Assembly (NCBI GenBank): GCA_002315555.1
Contig: DCHF01000026.1
Coordinates: 1-64,000 of the forward strand
Length of the DNA stretch: 64,000 nucleotides
Source of the DNA: Lachnospiraceae bacterium UBA1759
Lineage (GTDB): Bacteria > Bacillota > Clostridia > Lachnospirales > Lachnospiraceae
Reading direction: 5' to 3'
Shown here one piece after another: positions 1-6,946 of the stretch (position 1 is the first letter of the stretch; every line of letters begins with the position of its first letter). The notes beneath the pieces are model-generated. The model saw nothing but the letters and a program-made list of their open reading frames with translations. It made no database searches and was not told the DNA's origin. Made by a program: the position numbers and the translations under genes.

Positions 1-202
1 ATGGGGCTCGCCGCCCTCAACCTACCCAAAGGGATTGCATCCCTCTGTACACCTGCCCGACAAAAGAGTGAAGCTCATGGCCTTTGCCCGGGGCCACTTG
101 CTTCAGCTTTCATCGGTTTTACAAGAACTCCCGCCGGACTTCTTGTAAAAGAAATAGCCGATGTTCCAGGCGGGCTGCTTGGATCACCGGCTATGTAATG
201 GG
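1..202 (+). other. Run of four hairpins, possible structured RNA
   Basis: Four inverted repeats follow each other: AGGGAT/ATCCCT (30-35 with 39-44, 3-nt loop); GAAGC/GCTTC (70-74 with 100-104) enclosing TGGCC/GGCCA (78-82 with 92-96) across a symmetric 3x3 internal loop; TTTTACAAGAA/TTCTTGTAAAA (117-127 with 140-150, perfect 11 bp); and ATAGCCG/CGGCTAT (154-160 with 188-194). A terminator-like hairpin follows. A 65-codon frame covers 1-198 but has no ribosome site and matches nothing I know, so I do not call it a gene. I do not recognise the RNA family. It may begin before the window. Alternatives are a recombination site or a conjugative-element regulatory region. Confidence 0.4.
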
Positions 203-247
203 CAAAACAAAACCGACCAACATTACTGCTGATCGGCTTTGTTTTAT
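203..247 (+). terminator. Terminator-like hairpin
   Basis: The arms AAACAAAACCGA and TCGGCTTTGTTT pair with one mismatch around a loop of about 16 nt, and the 3' side is T-rich. This could end a transcript from the hairpin run at 1-202. The loop is long, so the call is moderate. Confidence 0.4.
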
Positions 248-300
248 CCATTATTGTTCTAGTATTTTCATTATTCGAGCCAACAAAATCGGATCTTTAG

Positions 301-771
301 GTGGACCTATCGGAAACCTACTCAAACAATTATTCAACAATTCAAGAATATGTCAAGGGATATAAGCCCACCCCTGTAAAATCTCCTGTCGATCCGAGAA
401 TGACAGACTTATCTTACGACCTTAATTCTACGGTAAAAACTATCACTCAGCAACAGAAAACTCTCTCTGAGACAGAAATTAAAATAATCATCCTCAAATA
501 CCAGCAGGGCAAATCCACTTACGAATTAGCCAAAGAATTTGGCTGCCATAGATATACTATAAGCAAAGCTCTCAAAGATAACGGCATCGAAGTTACGAAT
601 CAATGCGCCAAAAAGAAGGTCTTGGCCGAGATGATTATACAGATGTACTCAGAATGGTATAAACCGCAGGAAATTGGAGAAGCACTTGGAGTGAGCGCGG
701 ATACTGTCAGACGTATCCTCCATAACAACAATGTATATATTAGAAAGAGTTGGGAATATCCGAAGAAATAG
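301..771 (+). CDS. Tandem helix-turn-helix protein, possibly a fragment
   Basis: The 156-residue frame has two HTH-like segments: about 58-98 (a Q-G-K-S-T-Y-E-L-A-K-E-F-G-C-H turn) and about 108-148 (P-Q-E-I-G-E-A-L-G-V-S-A-D-T-V-R). Both resemble the Hin/resolvase-type DNA-binding domain, so the product probably binds DNA. No catalytic domain is present. The frame opens directly after a TAG at 298-300 and its first codon is GTG without a visible ribosome site. ATG at 400 (residue 34) is an alternative start, also without a good site. It may be the C-terminal remnant of a larger element-encoded recombinase or regulator. The base composition is AT-rich, like the surrounding accessory DNA. Confidence 0.55.
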   Translation: MDLSETYSNNYSTIQEYVKGYKPTPVKSPVDPRMTDLSYDLNSTVKTITQQQKTLSETEIKIIILKYQQGKSTYELAKEFGCHRYTISKALKDNGIEVTNQCAKKKVLAEMIIQMYSEWYKPQEIGEALGVSADTVRRILHNNNVYIRKSWEYPKK

Positions 772-805
772 AGATGCTTAAGCTTCTCATCTGAGATAAT
801 AATCT

Positions 806-1150
806 ATGAGGAAAATACCAAAGTCGAGCAGATCCGATTCAGACTGCCAAGCATACTTGCCGTCAAAAGAGTTCTCTGGCTGCTTTGATTGTCTCAATAT
901 CGACAATTCTTATGAGGGTGTATTGGCGCGCCGTTCTGGCTTAACAAAGGATCAAGTAATTGCAACATTAGATGTGATGGAATTTATTGCATGGCAGGCA
1001 GGCTATGAACCATCCGAATATGCTCCTTATATTCCAGAAGTAGAAGAGGAGACCTATATAGTAATAGAGGATATGGAAGATTCCTATAATATAGCCACTC
1101 TGCCAAGTATATTCATAGACGAAAAAAGACAAAGAAATTTTGCGGCATAG
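806..1150 (+). CDS. Hypothetical acidic protein ending in RQRNFAA
   Basis: A 114-residue protein I do not recognise. It has a Cys-containing N-terminus (C-Q-A-Y-L-P and C-F-D-C), a helical middle with A-R-R-S-G-L-T-K-D-Q-V, and a very acidic C-terminal third ending E-K-R-Q-R-N-F-A-A. There is no signal peptide or membrane segment. A strong terminator follows at 1155. A decayed copy of the same C-terminus (E-R-R-Q-R-N-F-A-A) sits at about 8754-8838, again just before a terminator and a convergent lipoprotein gene. Gene and neighbour were therefore probably duplicated as a unit. No convincing ribosome site precedes 806, so the true start is uncertain. Confidence 0.5.
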   Translation: MRKIPKSSRSDSDCQAYLPSKEFSGCFDCLNIDNSYEGVLARRSGLTKDQVIATLDVMEFIAWQAGYEPSEYAPYIPEVEEETYIVIEDMEDSYNIATLPSIFIDEKRQRNFAA

Positions 1151-1154
1151 AAAT

Positions 1155-1180
1155 AGGGCCACGGTTTGTGGCCCTTTTTG
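1155..1180. terminator. Rho-independent terminator
   Basis: AGGGCCAC (1155-1162) pairs with GTGGCCCT (1168-1175) around a 5-nt loop, followed by TTTTTG on the + strand. It lies between the convergent genes ending at 1150 and 1185 and may serve both. Confidence 0.85.
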
Positions 1181-1184
1181 TTGG

Positions 1185-1868
1185 TTAATTAAGCGTATAG
1201 CCATTGACCGAATCTCCGTCAGGGATTACTCCTGCGAACGGATCGGTTGAGGCATCTTCATTCAGGTGCTCGCACGCATACGCGTAAGCAACGATAAGTT
1301 CGAAAGGCACTTTAATATCACTGCTGCCGAAGTTGTATTCTTCGCCGGAATGACCGCAGCGCACGTCATATGAAAGGATATTTTCACTGTCCTTGCTGAC
1401 GTATGTCGTGACATAAAAGTCACCATAGAAGCTATTTATTGCCTCGAAATTGATATCGACAATGGGGCTTCCGCTGTTCAGATAATGTCTCGTATCTACT
1501 CTACCGTACGCTTCAATCGGAGAATAACCCAAGACTTCAGACATCGCCTTGATGTCCCAACTTCCACCATGGATATAGTCTCTGACGTTGATTTTTGTGG
1601 TATGAGTTTGTCCGCCGACCTGCCAGCTGTAAGTGCCGTCGGCATTTCCGTTGGTGCCATTGCTGGAGTCGTCGTCGGACTGTGTGATGCCGCCGGGATT
1701 ATTGGTTCCGTCCATGATGCTGGAGTCGCCCGTGTCGAAGTTCTCGCCGGGATGACTGTCGTTCGTGGTTGCATCCTGCTTGTTAGTATTCTGCCCGCAA
1801 CCCGTGAGGGCAAGGCAGAGTACCATTGCCATAATTAACACAACAAATACTGTTATTCTTTTCTTCAT
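1185..1868 (-). CDS. Lipoprotein, copy A of a duplicated pair
   Basis: The 227-residue product has a Lys/Arg N-terminus, a hydrophobic segment and the lipobox A-L-T-G-C, so it should be a lipid-anchored surface protein. A Thr/Asn/Asp/Ser-rich linker follows to about residue 75, then a globular part beginning T-Y-S-W-Q-V-G-G and ending with a helix Y-A-Y-A-C-E-H-L followed by D-P-F-A-G-V. I know no family for it. Start: ATG at 1868 is 9 nt from GGAGG; an in-frame GTG at 1877 touches the site and is unlikely. The paralogue at 8882-9601 shares signal peptide, linker, domain layout, terminator position and upstream DNA. The shared C-terminal helix motif also occurs at 3383-3682. Confidence 0.75.
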   Translation of the reverse strand: MKKRITVFVVLIMAMVLCLALTGCGQNTNKQDATTNDSHPGENFDTGDSSIMDGTNNPGGITQSDDDSSNGTNGNADGTYSWQVGGQTHTTKINVRDYIHGGSWDIKAMSEVLGYSPIEAYGRVDTRHYLNSGSPIVDINFEAINSFYGDFYVTTYVSKDSENILSYDVRCGHSGEEYNFGSSDIKVPFELIVAYAYACEHLNEDASTDPFAGVIPDGDSVNGYTLN

Positions 1869-2067
1869 GGTATTCACCCTCCTTTATTCTGATTTTTCTT
1901 CAATGAGAAAAGAATTACCTAAAAATGTGCCGCACTGAAACACACTCGGTAGTGCCAAGAGTTATGTGCAAATTCGTCTGCAGACCCTGCAAATGAAGTC
2001 AGCCAGCAAGAGAAGTATCGGCCTGTAACGCCTCCAGATGCTTCATGTTCATGTATTTCTTATTGCC

Positions 2068-3342
2068 TCACTGATACAGGATGAACGCATAGGTGTACTG
2101 TCCGTGGTCGCTGTCCTCATATCCGGCGAAGACATTATAGCCATCAACGATGGCGCTTTCTTCGATTTGCCCATTACGAGGTGTACGTGCTTCTCCCACG
2201 GGGCCGTAGGTCAAGAAGTAGTCGTGCAGGTCGTCGTAGATTTCCCACGAATGATCGTAGCAGGTCCAGCTCAGATAATCGATGGCGCCGTTCTTATAGA
2301 AAACGCGGAGATGGCCAAGATGGCCGTGGAGATAGATATTATCGAACTTAAACATCTCTCCCGTATTCTCGGTCGGAATGTTGTAGTGATCGAAGATGTG
2401 ATTTCTGCTCTCCGTCGCATAATCAATGAACTCTCTCACGTCAATGGTGTCTGTAGGATTACCATAGATGAGAGTATCAAGACCATAACGCTCTTCGAAT
2501 TCTTTACAGGCGTTCAGCGAATTGCTTTCTCCGGCTCTCGGATTTAGCTGCGTATAATAGTCGTGCATAGACCCGTTACCGAGATATACCGGTGTAAGCG
2601 GGTGTGCGTTGACGTATTCTTGCGTCTGCCTTCCAATCGTGAACGGATTTGCGTCCACCACATAGATGTCATTGTTTATCTTGCGGTAGAATGTATAGCC
2701 GTTCTTGGTGTAGGTTTCAACGACCATTCTGTCTACTAGTGCTGTGCAGCTAGGCGACCAGAAGTAGAGATTGTCGCCTATGGTATAGTAGCTATACCAG
2801 TTGATGCCGGTAAACTCGTATTGTGCAAGCGAACGAGTTTCGTATGATACGAACTCATCCGAAATTCTCACAATAGAGTCGCCAACATACCCATAATATC
2901 TGTACTTCGCATGTTTGTTGAAAAGGCTGGCGTCAAAAAAGAAGTTGTCTGGGCTGACTTCGGTGTCCCAGGTTTTTATGAGCTTGCCATCTTTGATGAA
3001 ACCGACGTATTTGTCGGAACTGATGATGACAAGTCCAAAATCCGTATATATCCAGTCGATGATCGTACCTCTGCAGACCTCTGGAACATCAGCCTCGTTA
3101 AGAGGAGTTTTGTCTCCCCAAACTTTGGCTCCGATGCTTACGTCCCAGCCATCCGGACTAGTACTTTCCTCTGGTTTAGAGGGCTCTTCGGTTTTCGCGG
3201 TTTCGGATTCGGCGGGTTCCTTGGTTTCCTGTTGAGTAATGACTTCCTCGGGCGATTCCTCGCCCTTAGTAGTCTCCTTGATGTCTGCGCATCCGGTCAG
3301 TATCAGACCGAGCATAATGAGAATGACTAACAAACGTTTCAT
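2068..3342 (-). CDS. Large lipoprotein of unknown function
   Basis: The 424-residue product begins M-K-R-L-L-V and carries the lipobox I-L-T-G-C, then a Glu/Thr/Pro-rich linker to about residue 65 and a domain rich in Tyr, Trp, Asp and beta-type sequence. I recognise no catalytic motif. The C-terminus (about 330-424) has I-Y-L-H-G-H-L-G-H and S-W-T-C-Y-D-H-S-W. The start is ATG 3342, set 7 nt from GGAGGTGA; an in-frame TTG at 3357 overlaps that site and is rejected. It is the largest of the lipoproteins in this block and is followed, in transcription order, by 1185-1868. Confidence 0.7.
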   Translation of the reverse strand: MKRLLVILIMLGLILTGCADIKETTKGEESPEEVITQQETKEPAESETAKTEEPSKPEESTSPDGWDVSIGAKVWGDKTPLNEADVPEVCRGTIIDWIYTDFGLVIISSDKYVGFIKDGKLIKTWDTEVSPDNFFFDASLFNKHAKYRYYGYVGDSIVRISDEFVSYETRSLAQYEFTGINWYSYYTIGDNLYFWSPSCTALVDRMVVETYTKNGYTFYRKINNDIYVVDANPFTIGRQTQEYVNAHPLTPVYLGNGSMHDYYTQLNPRAGESNSLNACKEFEERYGLDTLIYGNPTDTIDVREFIDYATESRNHIFDHYNIPTENTGEMFKFDNIYLHGHLGHLRVFYKNGAIDYLSWTCYDHSWEIYDDLHDYFLTYGPVGEARTPRNGQIEESAIVDGYNVFAGYEDSDHGQYTYAFILYQ

Positions 3343-3382
3343 AGAAATCACCTCCAAAAGCCCGGGAGCGTTTTTGCTGTAG

Positions 3383-3682
3383 TTATTTCACGGGATAGTC
3401 GAACTGGTAGGGCGAACCGAGGTCAGACATACGATAATCTGCGAGAATCTCCGCGAACGGATCCTGGCCGGGATAATCCTGGTTGTATTCCAGTGCATAG
3501 GTGCATAAGATGCCTTTTAATTGCATTAGACCTCCTGATTGGATTGCTGGTACAATCGATGGCCTTGCGTTGACGTAAGCCTCTTCCATTTCTTCCTCGC
3601 TCATTTTCTTGCCGCATGCCGAGAGCGACAGTACCATAAGCACTGCCAATAGGAGGGTAATATTTTTTGTATATTTCCTCAT
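3383..3682 (-). CDS. Small lipoprotein
   Basis: A 99-residue product with a signal peptide and lipobox S-L-S-A-C. The mature part is about 75 residues. It contains a helix L-K-G-I-L-C-T-Y-A-L-E-Y followed by Q-D-P-F-A-E-I-L, the same helix-plus-DPFA pattern that closes the lipoproteins at 1185-1868 and 8882-9601. Its start overlaps the stop of 3679-3876 by 4 nt, so the two are translationally coupled. Function unknown. Confidence 0.7.
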   Translation of the reverse strand: MRKYTKNITLLLAVLMVLSLSACGKKMSEEEMEEAYVNARPSIVPAIQSGGLMQLKGILCTYALEYNQDYPGQDPFAEILADYRMSDLGSPYQFDYPVK

Positions 3683-3876
3683 AATTTCCGGCCGTTCTCG
3701 AAGCGATCCGCAAGGCTTTCCGGTTCGCTCGGATTCCCTAAATTCTTCTTGCGCACAGCTTTGTTGCGAATTGCATCCGATCCTTTATCTACGATCTTGT
3801 TGCCAATATAGCCAACCACGATCATGAGCAGGGCAATGCAAACAAAAGCTATGGCGATTATTGCACCGTCGGACAT
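3679..3876 (-). CDS. Small single-pass membrane protein
   Basis: A 65-residue product with one hydrophobic helix at about 5-25, then a charged cytoplasmic tail with N-K-I-V-D-K-G-S-D-A-I-R-N-K. The start ATG at 3876 has a good AAGGAGGGAG site. The gene overlaps 3383-3682 by 4 nt and is 12 nt from 3889-4368, so an operon is likely. The tail resembles that of the small membrane protein at 4965-5201 (G-K-G-V-D-A-A-A-D), which suggests the two are distant paralogues. No family recognised. Confidence 0.65.
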   Translation of the reverse strand: MSDGAIIAIAFVCIALLMIVVGYIGNKIVDKGSDAIRNKAVRKKNLGNPSEPESLADRFENGRKL

Positions 3877-3888
3877 TTTGCTCCCTCC

Positions 3889-4368
3889 TTACAGGATGCT
3901 GTGTTTGGTCTTAAACTCCAGCGGAACCGTCCGTACCTGTGTATTGGGATCTAGACTCAAGAATATCTTCTCCACGGCAGTCGTCAGCTTGTTCATGTTT
4001 AGGCCGTCCTGCGGCATTCCATTATGTGTTTTCCAGTTGGTAAACTCAAAACGATATACAACCTGCGTGCCGTTATCTCTAAGCTTATGAAGCTGTGCCG
4101 ACCAAGTACTGCCGGTAAACTTAAAAAGCTGCTGTTCGTTGCTGCCTTGCATCTTTGTACGCATTTCGGCATAGTCTATTGCTTTGACCGCCTCGGTAAC
4201 CTGTGCGGGATCGACCGCTGAAAGAGTGAACTCCTCGGCGCTCTCCATGAAATTTGTGCGTCTGCTAATAATCTTGCCGTCAGCTACCATCTTATTGTGG
4301 GATTTCATAGCGAAATAAATTGCCACACCCATCACTGCGGCAACAATAAGTAAAACAATCCAGATCAT
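3889..4368 (-). CDS. Membrane-anchored protein of unknown function
   Basis: A 159-residue product with an N-terminal membrane anchor (about 2-22, a hydrophobic stretch from M-I-W-I-V-L-L) and a soluble remainder of mixed alpha/beta character, including F-T-G-S-T-W-S-A-Q-L and Y-R-F-E-F-T-N-W-K. The start is ATG 4368, 8 nt from GGAGG. The open frame continues 57 codons further upstream, but that stretch belongs to a degraded lipoprotein (see 4369-4597). Family unknown. Position and direction place it in the 1185-5201 surface-protein operon. Confidence 0.65.
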   Translation of the reverse strand: MIWIVLLIVAAVMGVAIYFAMKSHNKMVADGKIISRRTNFMESAEEFTLSAVDPAQVTEAVKAIDYAEMRTKMQGSNEQQLFKFTGSTWSAQLHKLRDNGTQVVYRFEFTNWKTHNGMPQDGLNMNKLTTAVEKIFLSLDPNTQVRTVPLEFKTKHSIL

Positions 4369-4597
4369 AATTAGACCTCCAAAATATCTAAATAAGGCTT
4401 GTCTCCAATATGGAGAAAATACATAGGGCCAGTTTCTGTTTTCCGATTTTTCTTCCACAGTATTAGTAGAATCCGTACTTTCCGTCGCACTGACGGTTGC
4501 GCTGTCTTTCGATTCACATGCACTAAGGGAAGCGATCATTAAGACAGCTATACACAGTCACAGTAAGCGCCGTCCTTTTATTAATCGAGTTGCGCAT
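4369..4597 (-). pseudogene. Frameshifted small lipoprotein
   Basis: A GGAGGT site (complement of 4606-4611) lies 8 nt before ATG 4597, which starts M-R-N-S-I-N-K-R-T-A-L. That frame stops after 24 codons. One base fewer in the ACTGTGACTGTG stretch would join it to L-C-I-A-V-L-M-I-A-S-L-S-A-C, a complete lipoprotein signal with lipobox, followed by a Ser/Thr/Glu-rich linker. So a single-base frameshift has broken a lipoprotein gene. Downstream its frame runs into the gene at 3889-4368, so its original 3' end is lost or it was once fused. A sequencing error cannot be excluded. Confidence 0.55.
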
Positions 4598-4644
4598 TAC
4601 CTTTTACCTCCGTTCTGTGACTTGTGCTTCCGGCATACTTCCGC

Positions 4645-4965
4645 CTATTCCTTGATAAACTGCGTACCGCCGATATAAATCGAATCGCCGGACTTAGAAA
4701 ATGATTGCTGCCAATCATACGGTATTCCAAACAACGAATAGCCGATTGTGATCTTGTCACCATCAATCTTATATGTTCCGGTGGCGTTAATGCCGAAGGC
4801 CGACATCGTTACTGTATCACCTTTGAATGTAAACGTCTGCGAAATACCATCAGTGGAATAATATGTACCACTAAGTTTATTGCCACCACAAGCTGTGAGC
4901 AGTAGAGAAAGCAGAATAAGAATCATACAAAGGCAAAGTGCGCGTCGTATTTTTATCCCGTTCAT
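4645..4965 (-). CDS. Small beta-rich lipoprotein (DUF5640-like)
   Basis: A 106-residue product with an Arg-rich N-terminus, a hydrophobic segment and lipobox L-L-T-A-C. The mature part alternates short beta strands with G-T-Y-Y-S, F-T-F-K-G-D-T-V and G-T-Y-K-I-D-G-D-K-I-T-I. This pattern resembles the small lipocalin-like DUF5640 domains of Clostridia lipoproteins; the assignment is by eye. Its start overlaps the stop of 4965-5201 (TAATG), so the two are cotranscribed. Confidence 0.65.
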   Translation of the reverse strand: MNGIKIRRALCLCMILILLSLLLTACGGNKLSGTYYSTDGISQTFTFKGDTVTMSAFGINATGTYKIDGDKITIGYSLFGIPYDWQQSFSKSGDSIYIGGTQFIKE

Positions 4966-5201
4966 TACTTCTTGTCTCCATTCTGTTCCTTATGCTTCCG
5001 ATACGCCTTTGCCGCCGCATCGGCCGCCGCATCGACACCTTTACCAATGGCTTTCTCAATGATTCGAATAATTACAAAGCCGACGATGGAAACTCCGACG
5101 CAGGCCAGAATGCCCAGAACTACATTCTCCGTAGAAGCCCAAGCCAGCAGTCCAACCAGCACCCCGATAATGATAGAATTGTACGCGTAAGTCTTTCTCA
5201 T
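4965..5201 (-). CDS. Small membrane protein with two hydrophobic segments
   Basis: A 78-residue product with hydrophobic segments at about 9-25 and 28-48 and a basic amphipathic tail (I-G-K-G-V-D-A-A-A-D-A-A-A-K). The ribosome site GGAAGATG precedes ATG 5201. It is the first gene of the leftward lipoprotein operon. No family recognised. The tail pattern recalls 3679-3876. Confidence 0.65.
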   Translation of the reverse strand: MRKTYAYNSIIIGVLVGLLAWASTENVVLGILACVGVSIVGFVIIRIIEKAIGKGVDAAADAAAKAYRKHKEQNGDKK

Positions 5202-5277
5202 AGTTCATCTTCCTTTCGTATTCATAGTTGTTTGACAAGTAAACCTATCAACTCCAACATTTTATCTCTGAACATAA

Positions 5278-5328
5278 AAATCCGCCCCACACAAAAGTAT
5301 AATTTTTCGTGTGAGGCGGATTTTTTGC
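5278..5328. terminator. Strong bidirectional terminator
   Basis: AAATCCGCC followed by CACAC pairs with GTGTG then GGCGGATTT around an AT-rich loop, with T-runs on both strands. It separates the regulator gene that ends at 5335 from the lipoprotein operon that starts at 5201, so the two are independent transcription units. Confidence 0.85.
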
Positions 5329-5334
5329 ATATAT

Positions 5335-5958
5335 TCAGTATTTTGGCAGAACCAATCTCTTTTCTACAACTTCGGCAACAAGCTGGATCGTACTGCGGAA
5401 ACCGGTTTTCTGCAAGATGTTCTTCACGTGGTATTTGACCGTGTTCGGCGACATATACAATACCGCTGCCATTTCTTCATAACGATATCCTGTCGCTAAA
5501 GCGCGAATCACATCCAATTCCCGATCCGTAAATTCGTCGCTTTTCGCCAAACCGATTATTATCGTTGGGCTGTTGTCCGGCCAAACAAATTCACCATTCA
5601 TTGTTCGGTCACAGATTTCGAGAAGGGAAACATTCCCTTGTTCCTTGTACCAGAAACTGTCACAGCCACTGTCCTTTGCTTTCTGAATAAAAGAGTGTTC
5701 CGGCATAGAAGTCATAATAATGATCTTCACATGCGGATAATTCCTTTTAATTTTTGCCGCTACCACAAGTCCGGATTCATCGTCTACTGTACAGACATCC
5801 ATTAAAATCAAATCTATCTTATTTCGCATGCATGCAATCTCAGCGTTTGCTGCATTCTCAATAGAGGCTATTACAAAGTATTCCGGGGAAGTGGAAAGAT
5901 GTCTTTCAAAGGCTTCTCTGGATATTCTGGAATCCTCCACAATTAATACATTTACCAT
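5335..5958 (-). CDS. LuxR/NarL-type response regulator
   Basis: A 207-residue two-domain regulator. The receiver (1-120) has the acidic pocket E8-D9, the phospho-acceptor Asp54 in L-I-L-M-D-V, a Thr at I-I-M-T-S, and Lys in the W-Y-K-E segment. The C-terminal GerE/LuxR HTH (about 142-200) shows F-T-D-R-E-L-D-V-I-R-A-L-A-T-G and M-S-P-N-T-V-K-Y-H-V-K. It should bind DNA when phosphorylated, presumably by the kinase encoded 3 nt upstream (5962-6945). Targets are not shown; the neighbouring lipoprotein operon or its own promoter are candidates. Confidence 0.9.
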   Translation of the reverse strand: MVNVLIVEDSRISREAFERHLSTSPEYFVIASIENAANAEIACMRNKIDLILMDVCTVDDESGLVVAAKIKRNYPHVKIIIMTSMPEHSFIQKAKDSGCDSFWYKEQGNVSLLEICDRTMNGEFVWPDNSPTIIIGLAKSDEFTDRELDVIRALATGYRYEEMAAVLYMSPNTVKYHVKNILQKTGFRSTIQLVAEVVEKRLVLPKY

Positions 5959-5961
5959 AAA

Positions 5962-6945
5962 CTACTCCTTTGGAATTGTCAGAATTAGCGTGACAGCGCC
6001 GTTATAACGATAGCTCATTGTCGCACCATCCTGTTCCAATCTTTTTCTCAGGCTACTTAAACCTCCACCCTCCTGAATCGGCGAATTGACGGCTCGCCCA
6101 TTATTTCGTATTTCTACATCATACCGGCCATTGTTCTCAGAAACGGAAATCGTCAGCTTATCTGCTCCGGCATGTTTTACTGCATTGGTGAGCGCCTCCC
6201 GAATAGCAGCGTATAACAACAATAATGCTTTACGTTCTGGGGGCTGTCTTCCTTGAAATTCTACCCGACAACCAATCAGATCTGCTACTTGAATCAGTTC
6301 TTTTTGCGGAGAGACTTCTCTTGTCTCGGTAGCAACCGCCGCATTTTCCATATCTGCAATCACATTTTCCCAGGCGGAGAAGAGCTCCCATTCATTCTGT
6401 TCATCGTTGTCTTCCGTCAGCACACTTTTTGTCATAATTAGAAGCCGCCCAAAAACATCATGTATCCGCATCTTGGCGCTGAGCAGTTCTTTGTCCAGAT
6501 TATTCTGGACGATGTTCCTCAGCAACTCCCTCTGCCTGTTATGAAGCTCCGCTACACGACGATTGTTTTCCTCGAGTCTGTTTCTGTATTCGTATAGCTC
6601 TGTAATATCCGACGCCTCATACTGCGTGATCTGAGATTTATTCACCTGAAGCAATCTTCTTTGAAATTGCCAAACTGTCCCATCCTCGATTCTGCACAGG
6701 ATAGACGCTGCCTCTTTGGTATCTTCATGGCTTTGTGGGAGCGCCTTAAGCATAAGTGTCTGCCACATTGCCGTTGCATTTGTGATCGTATGCCCGGTCA
6801 GCCCATAGCACACATCGTTAATTTTTTTGTTTGCTAGAATCGGTCTGCCATCTGTCGCTGCGAAGCAAATACCATCTGGGTAAGTATTGATTGCGTTTCG
6901 AATCATTCTGGATATGTGGTAGCGTTCTTTTAATTTCTGTAGCAT
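5962..6945 (-). CDS. Sensor histidine kinase, NarX/LiaS-type
   Basis: A 327-residue cytoplasmic kinase with no membrane segment. A PAS-like segment (about 20-115) is followed by a coiled coil (116-155), the dimerisation helix with His162 (K-M-R-I-H-D-V), the N-box R-E-A-L-T-N-A-V-K-H-A (249-259) and the G-box G-G-G-L-S-S-L (293-299). This is the HPK family that pairs with LuxR-type regulators. The start is ATG 6945, which overlaps the region just after the TGA of the membrane sensor gene (6947-6949). The upstream in-frame codon at 7029 lies inside that gene and is rejected. With no sensor of its own in the membrane it probably acts with the 7-TM protein. Confidence 0.85.
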   Translation of the reverse strand: MLQKLKERYHISRMIRNAINTYPDGICFAATDGRPILANKKINDVCYGLTGHTITNATAMWQTLMLKALPQSHEDTKEAASILCRIEDGTVWQFQRRLLQVNKSQITQYEASDITELYEYRNRLEENNRRVAELHNRQRELLRNIVQNNLDKELLSAKMRIHDVFGRLLIMTKSVLTEDNDEQNEWELFSAWENVIADMENAAVATETREVSPQKELIQVADLIGCRVEFQGRQPPERKALLLLYAAIREALTNAVKHAGADKLTISVSENNGRYDVEIRNNGRAVNSPIQEGGGLSSLRKRLEQDGATMSYRYNGAVTLILTIPKE

Positions 6946-6946
6946 A

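Noticed and set aside
1..198. 65-codon reading frame at the left edge
   Set aside because: No ribosome site, no recognised homology, and the DNA is better explained by stacked hairpins; could also be cut by the window edge.
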